Source of the DNA: UBA10649 sp963755335
GTDB taxonomy: Bacteria; Actinomycetota; Actinomycetes; S36-B12
Assembly: GCA_963755335.1 (NCBI GenBank)
Contig: CAVWJW010000002.1
Location: 186,001 to 250,000, forward strand
Length of the DNA: 64,000 nt
Direction: 5' to 3'
In this document: piece by piece, positions 34,957-43,417 of the stretch
Layout of the letters: each line of letters begins with the position of its first letter
Numbering within the stretch: position 1 is the stretch's first letter
Notes under the pieces: model-generated
Databases searched by the model: none
Told to the model about the DNA's origin: nothing
Seen by the model: the letters and a program-made list of their open reading frames with translations, nothing else
Translations under genes and position numbers: made by a program

Positions 34957-35453
34957 AGACGCTCGGCGGCTGGCCAGGTCGGCGTGCCGTCACGCAGAGC
35001 CAGCACGAGGAGCTCGGAGAGTCTGGGCGGCATCAGTCGATCCGTCGTCGTCGAGAGCTCGTCCGCCGACCACCATCGCCATTCCAGTGTCTCGAGCTTC
35101 TCGTCCTCGGTGAACCCTGACGTATCGACCTCGAGCGAGTCGACGCGTGCGAGGAACCACGTCTCGCGGCAGTCGTAGCGGATGCCACTCCAGGTGATCA
35201 GGTACTGGCGCTCCGCGATCGTCGGTCCGACGACGGGGTCGGACCAGCCGGTCTCCTCCCGCAGTTCGCGGACGGCCGCCTGCCGGTGCGTCTCCCCCGG
35301 CTCGAGCGCGCCACCCGGCGGCATCCAGAACGTGTCACCGAGGTCCTCACTGACCATGCGGAAGAGCAGGGCGCGCTCGGAGGCATCAACGAGCAGCACC
35401 CGTGCCGTCGGGCGCAGGGTCGCTCCGGGCGCCGCGGGACCGTCCATCGTCAC
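34953..35453 (-). CDS. NUDIX hydrolase
   Basis: 166 residues with a complete Nudix box GGALEPGETHRQAAVRELREETG (G-x5-E-x7-REUxEExGU), binding the metal used to cleave a nucleoside diphosphate linked to another group. The N-terminal RVLLVDASERALLFRM and the WMPPG turn are typical of MutT-like members. The GTG start overlaps the cbs stop (GTGA), so it is co-transcribed with cbs. Substrate unknown. Confidence 0.9.
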   Translation of the reverse strand: MTMDGPAAPGATLRPTARVLLVDASERALLFRMVSEDLGDTFWMPPGGALEPGETHRQAAVRELREETGWSDPVVGPTIAERQYLITWSGIRYDCRETWFLARVDSLEVDTSGFTEDEKLETLEWRWWSADELSTTTDRLMPPRLSELLVLALRDGTPTWPAAERL

Positions 35454-36826
35454 CGCGTCAGGTAGCCCAGGAGGTCCTGACGAGTGATCACTCCGGTCGG
35501 CTTGCCGTCGTCGACCACGATCACCGCGTCGGCCGCCTGGAGCGCTTCGATGGCCGCAGCGACGGGCTCGCCGGCCCCGACCATCGGGAGGGCACCGGAC
35601 ATGTGCGCGTCGACCGTGTCGGCCAGTTGCGCGCGACCGTTGAAGAGGTCATCGAGCAGGTCGCGCTCGACCACCGAGCCGACCACCTCGGCCGCCATCA
35701 CCGGCGGCTCGGCGCGGACGACGGGCATCTGCGAGACGCCGAACTCACGCAGGATGTCGATGGCGTCGCGCACCGTCTCGGTGGGATGCGTGTGGATGAA
35801 CGGCGGCATCCTGCCCGACTTCCCGCTGAGAACGTCGCCGACCGTGCGATCGGCGTCGGACTGCAGGAAGCCGTACTTGCTCAGCCATTCGTCGTTGAAG
35901 ACCTTGGACAGGTAGCCGCGTCCGCTGTCGGGCAGCAGCACGACGACGATGTCGCCCGGCTCGGCCTTCGCGGCGACCTGGAGGGCCGCGACGACGGCCA
36001 TGCCGCAGGAACCGCCCACCAGCAGGCCCTCCTCGCGGGCCAGTCGGCGCGTCATGTCGAAGGAGTCCTTGTCGGACACCGCGATGATCTCGTCGGGAAT
36101 CGTTGCGTCGTAGGTCGTGGGCCAGAAGTCCTCGCCGACGCCTTCGACGAGGTAGGGACGCCCCGTGCCACCGGAGTAGACCGAACCCTCGGGGTCGGCC
36201 GCGATGACGCGGACCGTTCCGCCACTGACCTCCTTCAGGAACCGTCCGGTGCCCGAGATCGTGCCACCGGTGCCCGCACCGGCCACGAAGTGCGTGACCC
36301 GTCCGTCGGTCTGCGTCCAGACCTCGGGGCCGGTCGTCTCGTAGTGGGACAGCGGATTGTTCGGGTTGGCGTACTGGTCGGGCTTCCACGCGCCCGGCAG
36401 CTCGCGGGCCAGGCGATCGCTCACGCTGTAGTACGAGCGCGGGTCCTCAGGATCGACGGCGGTGGGGCACACCACGACCTCGGCGCCGTAGGCCTTCAGC
36501 ACGTTCCGCTTGTCCTCGCTGACCTTGTCGGGACACACGAAGACCGTGGAGTACCCGCGCTGCTGCGCCACGAGGGCAAGGCCAACACCGGTGTTGCCGC
36601 TCGTCGGCTCGACGATGGTTCCGCCGGGCTGCAGCGCTCCGGACTTCTCCGCCGCATCGACCATGCGGACCGCGATGCGGTCCTTGACGGAACCGCCGGG
36701 GTTGAGGTACTCGATCTTCGCGAACACCTCGGCCCCGCCGTCGGGAATGACTCCACGAGTGACGCTGCGCAACCGCACGAGCGGGGTGTTGCCGATGAGA
36801 TCGAGGACCGAATCGTGTACCTGCAC
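35450..36826 (-). CDS. cbs: Cystathionine beta-synthase
   Basis: 458 residues. The PLP-enzyme core holds the lysine motif NPGGSVKDRIAVRM near 42, EPTSGNTGVGLA near 72 and the phosphate loop GAGTGGTISGTG. After about residue 335 comes a pair of CBS motifs (TVGDVLSGKSG..., PMVGAGEPVAAAIEALQAADAVIVVDDGKPTGVITRQDLLGYL). This architecture distinguishes it from cysteine synthase. It condenses serine (or its acetyl ester) with homocysteine. There is no heme-binding N-terminus, as usual for bacteria. GTG start 36826 follows a TAGTGT box by six bases. Confidence 0.93.
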   Translation of the reverse strand: MQVHDSVLDLIGNTPLVRLRSVTRGVIPDGGAEVFAKIEYLNPGGSVKDRIAVRMVDAAEKSGALQPGGTIVEPTSGNTGVGLALVAQQRGYSTVFVCPDKVSEDKRNVLKAYGAEVVVCPTAVDPEDPRSYYSVSDRLARELPGAWKPDQYANPNNPLSHYETTGPEVWTQTDGRVTHFVAGAGTGGTISGTGRFLKEVSGGTVRVIAADPEGSVYSGGTGRPYLVEGVGEDFWPTTYDATIPDEIIAVSDKDSFDMTRRLAREEGLLVGGSCGMAVVAALQVAAKAEPGDIVVVLLPDSGRGYLSKVFNDEWLSKYGFLQSDADRTVGDVLSGKSGRMPPFIHTHPTETVRDAIDILREFGVSQMPVVRAEPPVMAAEVVGSVVERDLLDDLFNGRAQLADTVDAHMSGALPMVGAGEPVAAAIEALQAADAVIVVDDGKPTGVITRQDLLGYLTR

Positions 36827-36832
36827 CGCTCG

Positions 36833-36850
36833 ACACTATCGCCATAGGGT
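36833..36850. promoter_or_regulatory. Divergent leaderless-type -10 pair, cbs / metallo-hydrolase
   Basis: Minus-strand TAGTGT (36838-36833) ends six bases before the cbs GTG, and plus-strand TAGGGT (36845-36850) ends six bases before the GTG at 36857. The whole intergenic gap is 30 bases. Confidence 0.45.
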
Positions 36851-36856
36851 GGCTTC

Positions 36857-37573
36857 GTGAGCGCCCCTGCAGTCCTCCTGGCCCCCGGAGTCGTCCGCAT
36901 CCCCACGATGGGGGACTTCATCAACTCGTTCGCTTTCCTCGAGGACGACGGCAGCGTCACCCTCGTCGACTGCGGGGTCAAGCAGGCGCCCCGGCGCATC
37001 GTCGCCGCACTGGAGCACCTCGGCAAGCACCCGCGCGACGTGAACCGCATCCTGCTGACGCACGCCCACTCCGACCACGCGGGCGGCGCACACGAGATGA
37101 TCGAGCGCACCGGAGTGGACGGCGTCGCCATCCACGAGGACGACGTGCAGTACGCCGAGGCGGGCCACAACGCGCCACCCGACGTCACGACGACCACCGG
37201 TCGACTCTTCCTGCGCATGCCCGGCACCACCTTCGAGCCGTTCACCGTGGCTCAGCACCTGCACGACGGCGAGGTGCTCGACGTCGCCGGCGGCCTCCGC
37301 GTCGTCCATACGCCAGGGCACACACCGGGCCACGTCTCGCTCATGCACGAACGGACCAGCGTGCTGATCACTGGTGACGCCCTCTTCAATCCGCTGTCGA
37401 GGCTCAGCTGGCCGCTTGCCGTCATCTGCACGTCGGCTCGCCAGAACAAGGAGTCCGCGCAGGTCTTCGCCGATCTCGAGTACGACGTCGCCGCCTTCAC
37501 CCACGGCCCCGAGATCCGCGACAATCCGCGTGAGGCGATCCGCTCCTTCCTGCTCAGGAAGGCCGGCGCGTGA
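36857..37573 (+). CDS. Metallo-beta-lactamase fold hydrolase
   Basis: 238 residues. Metal motif LLTHAHSDHAGGAHEM near 66-73, HTPGHTPGHVSLM near 158 and the bridging Asp in VLITGDALF near 175. Soluble with no signal peptide. The fold serves glyoxalase II-like, lactonase and other hydrolases; no motif here fixes the substrate. The stop overlaps the next gene's GTG. Confidence 0.88.
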   Translation: MSAPAVLLAPGVVRIPTMGDFINSFAFLEDDGSVTLVDCGVKQAPRRIVAALEHLGKHPRDVNRILLTHAHSDHAGGAHEMIERTGVDGVAIHEDDVQYAEAGHNAPPDVTTTTGRLFLRMPGTTFEPFTVAQHLHDGEVLDVAGGLRVVHTPGHTPGHVSLMHERTSVLITGDALFNPLSRLSWPLAVICTSARQNKESAQVFADLEYDVAAFTHGPEIRDNPREAIRSFLLRKAGA

Positions 37574-37890
37574 ACGACATGGTCGACCTGGACGACGTCG
37601 CTACTGAGCTGCGCCGGGTGGTCGATCGGCTCAACAGTCTCCCGCTCCCCAAGGTCGAGGCCGTCCTGCCGCAGTGCCACGACACGGCCGTTCTCATCGT
37701 CGACCACACACGGCTCCTCGACCCGAGGATGCCGGGTGGCACGGAGCTGCCCGTGGTGGGCGCGACAGCGGCCGGAGCCCAGCTTGCCGTCGTGGGAGGC
37801 GACTACCTCTTAGCCGCTGGTTCGCATCATGGCGTTGACGCCGGCACCGTGCGCGACGCCTTGACGGACCTGCGCCGCACCCTCCCCTGA
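37570..37890 (+). CDS. Hypothetical protein downstream of MBL-fold gene
   Basis: 106 residues, GTG start overlapping the hydrolase stop. The N-terminus is helical and acidic (MNDMVDLDDVATELRRVVDRLNSLP), and the middle is a hydrophobic beta-rich segment (DTAVLIVDHTRLLDP...GAQLAVVGGDYLLAAG). I do not recognise the family. Coupling to the MBL-fold gene is the main evidence that it is real. Confidence 0.6.
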   Translation: MNDMVDLDDVATELRRVVDRLNSLPLPKVEAVLPQCHDTAVLIVDHTRLLDPRMPGGTELPVVGATAAGAQLAVVGGDYLLAAGSHHGVDAGTVRDALTDLRRTLP

Positions 37891-37936
37891 ACCCGTTCGA
37901 GGCGCCGAATTGCCTTGTGGACAAAGGATTTCCGCT

Positions 37937-37968
37937 CGAGGGTCGATGTCAGACCCTCGCTCTAGTCT
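37937..37968 (+). promoter_or_regulatory. Inverted repeat and -10 hexamer before HNH gene
   Basis: CGAGGGTC (37937-37944) and GACCCTCG (37952-37959) are perfect 8-bp inverted arms with a 7-base spacer, ending four bases before TAGTCT (37963-37968). That hexamer ends six bases before the ATG. The repeat therefore covers the -35 region, as an operator would. Confidence 0.5.
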
Positions 37969-37974
37969 TGCCTC

Positions 37975-39422
37975 ATGTTCCACTGCGACGACGTTGACAC
38001 CGACTCGGTGCTGACGTCCGTGCGCGTGCGGCTGGCCCTGCTCGTTCGCACGCGCCCCACTGCAGACATGGTTGTCGCACTCGACGCTATTGACGCCTCA
38101 CGCCTTGGTCCGATCGACGCGGTGACGTACCTCCAGGCACTCTCGCGGGTGAGCTCGTGGCTCGCCTCGCGACGCAACAATGCGCTGGTGGCTGCTGCGT
38201 CACCTACGCGGCAGGTGGAGGAGTGTCGGCTCATCCAGCCCGACAATGACGATGAGCGACGAATCCTCATCGCCGACGTGGCACGCGAGGAGATCGCAGC
38301 AGCGCTGCGCCTGTCGCCGGCCACCGCCCAGCGGCAGATGGATGCGGCCCGCCTCCTGGCCGGTCCGTTGTCCGATACGGCGGCGGCGCTGGCTCGCGGC
38401 GAGATCAGCCAGAGTCACGCCGATGTGCTCGTCGAGCACGCCGGGCGGCTTCCCGGGGCCGCGGCGGTCCTGTGCGGCGACGGGTCGGTCCTGGAGCGGA
38501 AGGGGTTCGAGCGATCGTGCGCGACGCTGCAGTCCCGGGTCCTGCCGACGGCCCGCGCCAGCACCGTCTCGCGCACCCGCGCCCAGGCGAACCGGGTGAT
38601 CCTCGCCATCGACGCCGAGGGCGTGCAGCGACGCCGGCGTGCCGCCATGTGCACCCGCGACGTCTACGTCTCCGACCAGCTCGACGGCATCAGCGTCCTC
38701 ATGGCGCGCATGGCCACCGAGCAGGCCCACGCGCTCCTGGGAGTGCTCGACGTGGCCGCTCGTGCCGCGCAGGCTCGCGCCGGCAACGACGACGCTCGCG
38801 CCTGGGCGAGCGCCGCGTCAACCTGCTGTTCGACGCAGTGCTCAACTCCACCCGTCAACCTGGCGATGGCGGTACGGCACCGGTCGCGGCGCACCTCGAC
38901 ATCGTCATCGACCTGCCCACGCTCATGGCACTTCGCGAGGAGGGCGGCGGTCCCGAGGGAGCCGGTCGCGCCTCGACCGGCGCGGCATCGCTGCGCGGGG
39001 CCGGGATCATCCCGGCGGTGGCTGTTCGGGAGCTGCTGGCGGACCCTGAAGTCTCCTTCACCATGCGACGCGTGGTCAGTGACCCGCTCACGGGCCACCT
39101 GCTCGACTACGGGCGCCGCACCTACGCCGTTCCGGACCGCCTGCGTGACTTCATCGTCGCCCGCGACACCACCTGCCGGTTCCCTGGCTGCAATCGTCGA
39201 GCCGACCGCTGCCAGATCGACCATGCGCGGGCCTGGAACGACGGCGGATCGACCGATCCGGCCAATCTTGGGGCCTTGTGCGTCCGCCACCATCAGCTGA
39301 AGACTCATGGCGGCTGGCAGTTGTCCGTCTCACGTCGCGATGGCTCCGGCACCTGGACCTCGCCCCAGGGCAGGACATACGAGCATGCCCCCGGCCCCGT
39401 CCACGGTCCTCCCCCGTTCTAG
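37975..39422 (+). CDS. DUF222/HNH endonuclease domain protein (frameshifted)
   Basis: About 482 residues if one C is restored near 38806 (DDARA | LGERRVNLLFDAVL). The N-terminal DUF222 part contains RLSPATAQRQMDAARLLAGPL and GEISQSHADVLVEHAG. The C-terminal HNH nuclease has CRFPGCNRRADRCQIDHARAWNDGGSTDPANLGALCVRHHQLKTHGGW with paired Cys ligands and the H-N-H core. This 13E12-repeat-type family is abundant in Actinobacteria and usually present in several copies per genome. Its biological role is not settled. Confidence 0.88.
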
Positions 39423-39475
39423 CGGGACCACATCGACGGCGTACCGTGGAAGCCCACCAGGGAAGGAGACCGCCC

Positions 39476-39658
39476 ATGAACAGCTTCTGCCCGACATGTC
39501 ACAAGAAGCGGGTCCACGGCGATCCCGACGCGCGACACGTAGGACCGGTGGGTTTCTGCTCCGAGGCCTGCATGATCGGCTGGTACCAGGATCCACGCCA
39601 TGACCGGAGACTGGAGAGCCAGGTCGTCGACGAGGATCGGCGAGACCCGGCCGCCTAG
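39476..39658 (+). CDS. Small zinc-ribbon-like protein
   Basis: 60 residues from ATG 39476, with GGAAGGAG eight bases upstream. MNSFCPTCHKKRVHGDP and GFCSEACMIGWYQDP give two C-x2-C / C-x3-C pairs, a compact zinc-binding fold similar to YacG/FCS zinc fingers. The strong ribosome site and cysteine spacing support it being real. Role unknown. It converges with the Bax1-I-type gene. Confidence 0.65.
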   Translation: MNSFCPTCHKKRVHGDPDARHVGPVGFCSEACMIGWYQDPRHDRRLESQVVDEDRRDPAA

Positions 39659-40489
39659 TTGCGGGTGAAGATCGCCAGCAGGCGCAGGAACTCCAGGTAC
39701 AGCCAGATCAGGGTCACCAGCAGGCCGAACGCCATGCGCCATGACTCGCGCTCCGGGGCGCCCCGGCGGATGCCCTGGGCGATGGCCTCGAAGTCCATCA
39801 GCAGGAAGAACGCCGCGAGCAGCACGCCGATGACGCAGATGGCCAGGCCGATGCCGGTCACCCCGTAGAAGCCCCAACCACCGCCGACCCCGAACAGGGC
39901 CGCGATCAACGAGGCCAGCGCCGAGCAGGAGGTACGAGACCATCGCGACGATCATGATGCTCTGGAAGCGCTTGGTGACCTTGACGACACCGGTCAGGTA
40001 CAGCGCGAGCATCACGCCGAACGTGGTCATCGTCGCGATCACGGCCTGAAGGACGATGCCGTAGTACTGGTTGGACGACGCGTAGGCGTTGTACCAGTTG
40101 CTGATGCCTCCGACGAAGAGTCCCTGGATCGCGGCGTACAGGATGATCAGCGGTGGCGACGGCACCTTCTTGGCGGCGTTGACGAAGCCCAGCACGAGTC
40201 CCGCGATCATCGCGGCCCACATCACCCACGGGGCACTCTCGACGATCTGGTAGCCGGCTACCGCGAAGACCACGCAGATCGCGAAGATCAGGCCGGCCTT
40301 GACGATGACATCGTTGATCGTCAGGCGCGCTCCGCCGGCGGCCGTGACCTGCTGGAAGGCGGCGTTGACGTCGGCGCCCGAGGCACCACCGGTGGCAGCC
40401 TGCGTGTAGGCGCTGACGCCCTCGTCGTAGGCGAAGCCGGACTTGTCGGTCTTCTCGTAGCGGGTCAGGACGGGGTTCGATGACTGCAT
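39655..40489 (-). CDS. Bax inhibitor-1/YccA-like membrane protein (frameshifted)
   Basis: About 277 residues if one G is removed near 39919 (SYLLL | ALASLIAALFG). Seven helices follow a soluble N-terminus (MQSSNPVLTRYEK...). Motifs such as SPPLIILYAAIQGLFVGGISNWYN and the C-terminal LMDFEAIAQGIRRGAPERESWRMAFGLLVTLIWLYLEFLRLL identify the actinobacterial Bax1-I group. These may conduct calcium or protons; the bacterial role is unclear. Both halves are intact. Confidence 0.88.
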
Positions 40490-40539
40490 GAATCCACGTT
40501 AACTGACAACGGCAAAATCGCCAATTGCATCCTGACCGG

Positions 40540-40613
40540 TGCCCCCGATGGGATTTGAACCCATACTGTGCCGGGTTTAAGCCGGGTGTCTCTGCCAGTT
40601 GGACTACAGGGGC
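40540..40613 (-). tRNA. tRNA gene with UAA anticodon and short variable loop
   Basis: A 74-base cloverleaf on the minus strand: acceptor GCCCCTG / CGGGGGC, D-arm GTC / GAC with GG in the loop, anticodon loop CTTAAAC (anticodon TAA), five-base variable loop, T-arm ATGGG-TTCAAAT-CCCAT, discriminator A. The anticodon stem has a C-C mismatch at 27-43 and four G-C pairs. CCA is not encoded. UAA would read the leucine codon UUA, but bacterial leucine tRNAs have a long variable arm, absent here, so amino acid identity is uncertain. Confidence 0.8.
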
Positions 40614-40634
40614 CAGGGCAACTTTATGCGCGGA

Positions 40635-41342
40635 TCACGGGAGACCGGCCGCCAGCCGCGCCTGCGCGAACACGTCGTCGAGCATCGGCTCGGTGAGCCT
40701 GCCGGTGAAGGTGTTCTGCTGGCTCGGGTGGTACGAGCCGATGACCGTGACCGCATGCCCACCCGGCGCCTCGGCGCGCATCGCGGCGCCGTGCCCGAAC
40801 GCCACCCGAGGCACCGACCAGCCGGCCCTGCGCAGGGCAGCGACCGTCGACGTCCACGCGACCGCCCCCAGCGCCACGATGACGCGCAGGCCGGGAGTGA
40901 CAATCGTCAGTTCACGATCCAGCCAGTCTGCGCATGCGTGGCGCTCATCGGTCGTCGGCTTGTTGTCCGGAGGTGCGCAGTGCACCGCGGCGGTGATCCT
41001 CAGTTGGGTCAGGCTCTGACCGTCGTCGCGGCTGGTCGACGTGGGCAGTGCGGCAAGGCCGGCGCGATGAAGGGCGGCGAACAGCCAGTCGCCGCTCCGA
41101 TCGCCGGTGAACATGCGACCGGTCCGGTTCGCCCCGTGCGCACCGGGCGCCAGCCCGACGATCCAGATCCGCGGTGACGCGGCGCCGAACCCCGGGACGG
41201 GTCTACCCCAGTAGTCCTGGTCCGCATACGCGGCGCGCTTGGTGATTGCCACCTCCTCGCGCCAGTCGACAAGGCGCGGGCAGCGACGGCACGCGACGAT
41301 GGCCGCGTCGAGCTCGGCAAGGGTTGCCGGTTCAGGCTCCAC
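40635..41342 (-). CDS. Uracil-DNA glycosylase, family 5-like (UdgB)
   Basis: 235 residues from GTG 41342. CRRCPRLVDWREEVA near the start provides iron-sulfur-type cysteines, followed by PRIWIVGLAPGAHGANRTGRMFTGDRSG (motif 1, GLAPxxxGxNxTG), a further cysteine in VHCAPPDNKPTTDE, and motif 2 GSYHPSQQNTFTGRL. These are the hallmarks of family 5 (UDGb) enzymes, which remove uracil and other deaminated bases. It overlaps the end of the dienelactone hydrolase gene by about eleven bases. Confidence 0.9.
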   Translation of the reverse strand: MEPEPATLAELDAAIVACRRCPRLVDWREEVAITKRAAYADQDYWGRPVPGFGAASPRIWIVGLAPGAHGANRTGRMFTGDRSGDWLFAALHRAGLAALPTSTSRDDGQSLTQLRITAAVHCAPPDNKPTTDERHACADWLDRELTIVTPGLRVIVALGAVAWTSTVAALRRAGWSVPRVAFGHGAAMRAEAPGGHAVTVIGSYHPSQQNTFTGRLTEPMLDDVFAQARLAAGLP

Positions 41343-42015
41343 AGGCGCGGAAGAACTCGACCGTCCGCTGCCACGCCAGCTCGGCGTTCGCCTGCTGGAA
41401 CACCTCGGGTCGCGCGTCGTTGAAGAACGCGTGGACGCTCTCGGGATACTCGAAGATCTCCGCCGAGCCGCCGTTCGCCGCGATCTCGGCCGCATAGGAC
41501 GTGATCGCCGGACCGGCCCACTCCTCGTCGGATTTCGCCTTGTGCACCAGGGCCTTCTTGCCGGCGTAGGTCGCCCAGTTCGGCGCGTAGTCGGGCCACG
41601 GCATCGCCGGGTAGAAGGACGCGACGCACCCGATCGACGCCGAGACGGTGGGGCCGAGCAGCGCGAGTCCGCCACCCATGCAGAAACCGACGACGCAGAC
41701 GGTCTCGCTGGTGACCTCGTCACGCGCGAGGAGCGACGCTGCCGCCGCAGCGAGGTCCTCACCCACCTGGGCGATGTTGAGGCCGATCATCAGTTTCTGC
41801 GCCTCGTCGGGCTCGGTGGTCTCGACGCCTCGGTAGTGGTCGACGGCGAGCGCCACGAAACCCTCGTCCGCGAAACGCTGGACGACGTCCTCGATGTGCG
41901 GGACCAGACCCCACCACTCCTGGATGACGATCACGGCAGGTCCGGAGCCTGACGCCGGGATCGCGATGACTCCGGGAACAGCCTCGCCCTTGATGTCGAC
42001 CGTCGTGTTACGCAT
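41332..42015 (-). CDS. Dienelactone hydrolase family protein
   Basis: 227 residues with an alpha/beta hydrolase fold: nucleophile elbow VVGFCMGGGLAL (Cys), and the C-terminal His in FEYPESVHAFFND. EWWGLVPHIEDVVQRFADEGFVALAVDHYRG is the typical DLH N-terminal half. A Cys nucleophile rather than Ser marks the DLH group. The physiological substrate is unknown; no aromatic ring-cleavage genes are nearby. Confidence 0.9.
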   Translation of the reverse strand: MRNTTVDIKGEAVPGVIAIPASGSGPAVIVIQEWWGLVPHIEDVVQRFADEGFVALAVDHYRGVETTEPDEAQKLMIGLNIAQVGEDLAAAAASLLARDEVTSETVCVVGFCMGGGLALLGPTVSASIGCVASFYPAMPWPDYAPNWATYAGKKALVHKAKSDEEWAGPAITSYAAEIAANGGSAEIFEYPESVHAFFNDARPEVFQQANAELAWQRTVEFFRACGA

Positions 42016-42046
42016 GAGCGGCAGTGTAGGCCGGGACGCTGTGACG

Positions 42047-43399
42047 CTACTGACGACCCGCCAGCAGGTCGCGGTACCACAGCGAGCTGTCCTTGGGGGT
42101 GCGCTCACCGGTCAGCTCGTCCACGCGGGTGATGCCGAATCTCATCGTCCAGCCGGACGCCCACTCGAGGTTGTCGAGCAGGCTCCATGCGTAGTAGCCG
42201 CGCACGTCGAAACCCTTGTCGCGCAGGCGCAGGACCGATCGAATGTGGTCGTCGAGGTACTGCGTGCGGATCGGGTCGTGGACGCCCGTGGCGTCGACCT
42301 CCTCGTCGCACGCGATGCCGTTCTCGCACACCCAGATCGGCACTCCGGGGAGTGCGTCGCTGATCTGGCGGAACGCCAGTTCGAAGCCCTCGGGGATGAT
42401 CTCCCAGCCCATGTGGGTCAGGGGGGCCCGCGGCGCGAACGACATCGGTGGACAGCCCGGGAACATGCTGGCGTCCTGGCCGATCGCCTCGGCGTCGCTG
42501 CTGCCGGGCTCGGCCACCCGCATCACCGAGTAGTAGTTCTCACCGATCCAGTCGATCGGCGCGGCAAGGATCGGGTTGTCGTCCTCGCGGACGAACGACC
42601 AGTCCGTGAGCGAGGCGCAGTTCTCGCGGATGTCGGCGGGGATACCGCGGCCGCCCAGCAGGTCGAGGAAGATCCGGTTCTGGATTCCGTCCACGTGCGC
42701 AGCGACAGCATCCATGGATGGCGATTCGCTGATCACCGGGATGACGTTGAGCACGATGCCGACGTTCTTGGCGCCGGTGGCACGAAGCCGCTCCACGGCC
42801 AGCCCGTGGCCCAGGATCAGGTGGTAGGCCGCCGCGAGCGAGGTGCCCGGCTCCTTGCGCCCCGGAGCGAAGTAGCCCGCGCAGTAGCCCAGGAAGGCCG
42901 AGCACCAGGGCTCGTTGAGGGTCGCCCATCGCTCGACGCGATCGCTGAAGTGCTCGCCCATTACCTGGGCGTAGTCGGCGAAGCGGTACGCCGTGTCGCG
43001 GTTCGGCCAGCCGCCGGCGTTCTCGATCGTGCTGGGGGTGTCCCAATGGAACAAGGTGGCCACCGGCGTGATCCCGCGTGCCAGCAGGCCGTCGACGAGT
43101 CGGTCGTAGAAGTCGAGCCCGCTCGGTGACACGGCGCCGGACCCGTCCGGCATGACCCGCGGCCACGACACCGAGAAGCGGTACGCGTCGACGCCGAGCC
43201 ACGCCAGCCGGTCGAGGTCCTCCTCGAGCCGATGCACGTGGTCGGTGGCCGGATCGCCCTTGGCGCCGTCCTTGATCGAGCCGGGGATGTCGGCGAAGTC
43301 GTCCCAGTTGCATCGTCCGCGTCCGGCGACGTCCCCTTCGATCTGCCATGACGAGGTGGCCACGCCCAACTCGAAGTCGGACGGGATGTCGAGATCCAT
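42047..43399 (-). CDS. GH1 family beta-glucosidase
   Basis: 450 residues, the normal GH1 length. Start FELGVATSSWQIEGD, acid/base Glu in WATLNEPW near 165, nucleophile Glu in IWVCENGIA near 350, and YYAWSLLDNLEWASGW near the C-terminus. There is no signal peptide, so it acts in the cytoplasm on an imported beta-linked oligosaccharide such as cellobiose. It is the last gene of the ABC importer operon, 18 bases after the MalG-like permease, which supports that role. Confidence 0.94.
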   Translation of the reverse strand: MDLDIPSDFELGVATSSWQIEGDVAGRGRCNWDDFADIPGSIKDGAKGDPATDHVHRLEEDLDRLAWLGVDAYRFSVSWPRVMPDGSGAVSPSGLDFYDRLVDGLLARGITPVATLFHWDTPSTIENAGGWPNRDTAYRFADYAQVMGEHFSDRVERWATLNEPWCSAFLGYCAGYFAPGRKEPGTSLAAAYHLILGHGLAVERLRATGAKNVGIVLNVIPVISESPSMDAVAAHVDGIQNRIFLDLLGGRGIPADIRENCASLTDWSFVREDDNPILAAPIDWIGENYYSVMRVAEPGSSDAEAIGQDASMFPGCPPMSFAPRAPLTHMGWEIIPEGFELAFRQISDALPGVPIWVCENGIACDEEVDATGVHDPIRTQYLDDHIRSVLRLRDKGFDVRGYYAWSLLDNLEWASGWTMRFGITRVDELTGERTPKDSSLWYRDLLAGRQ

Positions 43400-43417
43400 C
43401 GGTGATTCCCTTGGTCG

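Noticed and set aside
38000..39422. Intein or group I intron homing endonuclease for the HNH gene
   Set aside because: The gene is free-standing with a DUF222 domain and its own promoter; it is not inserted in another gene.
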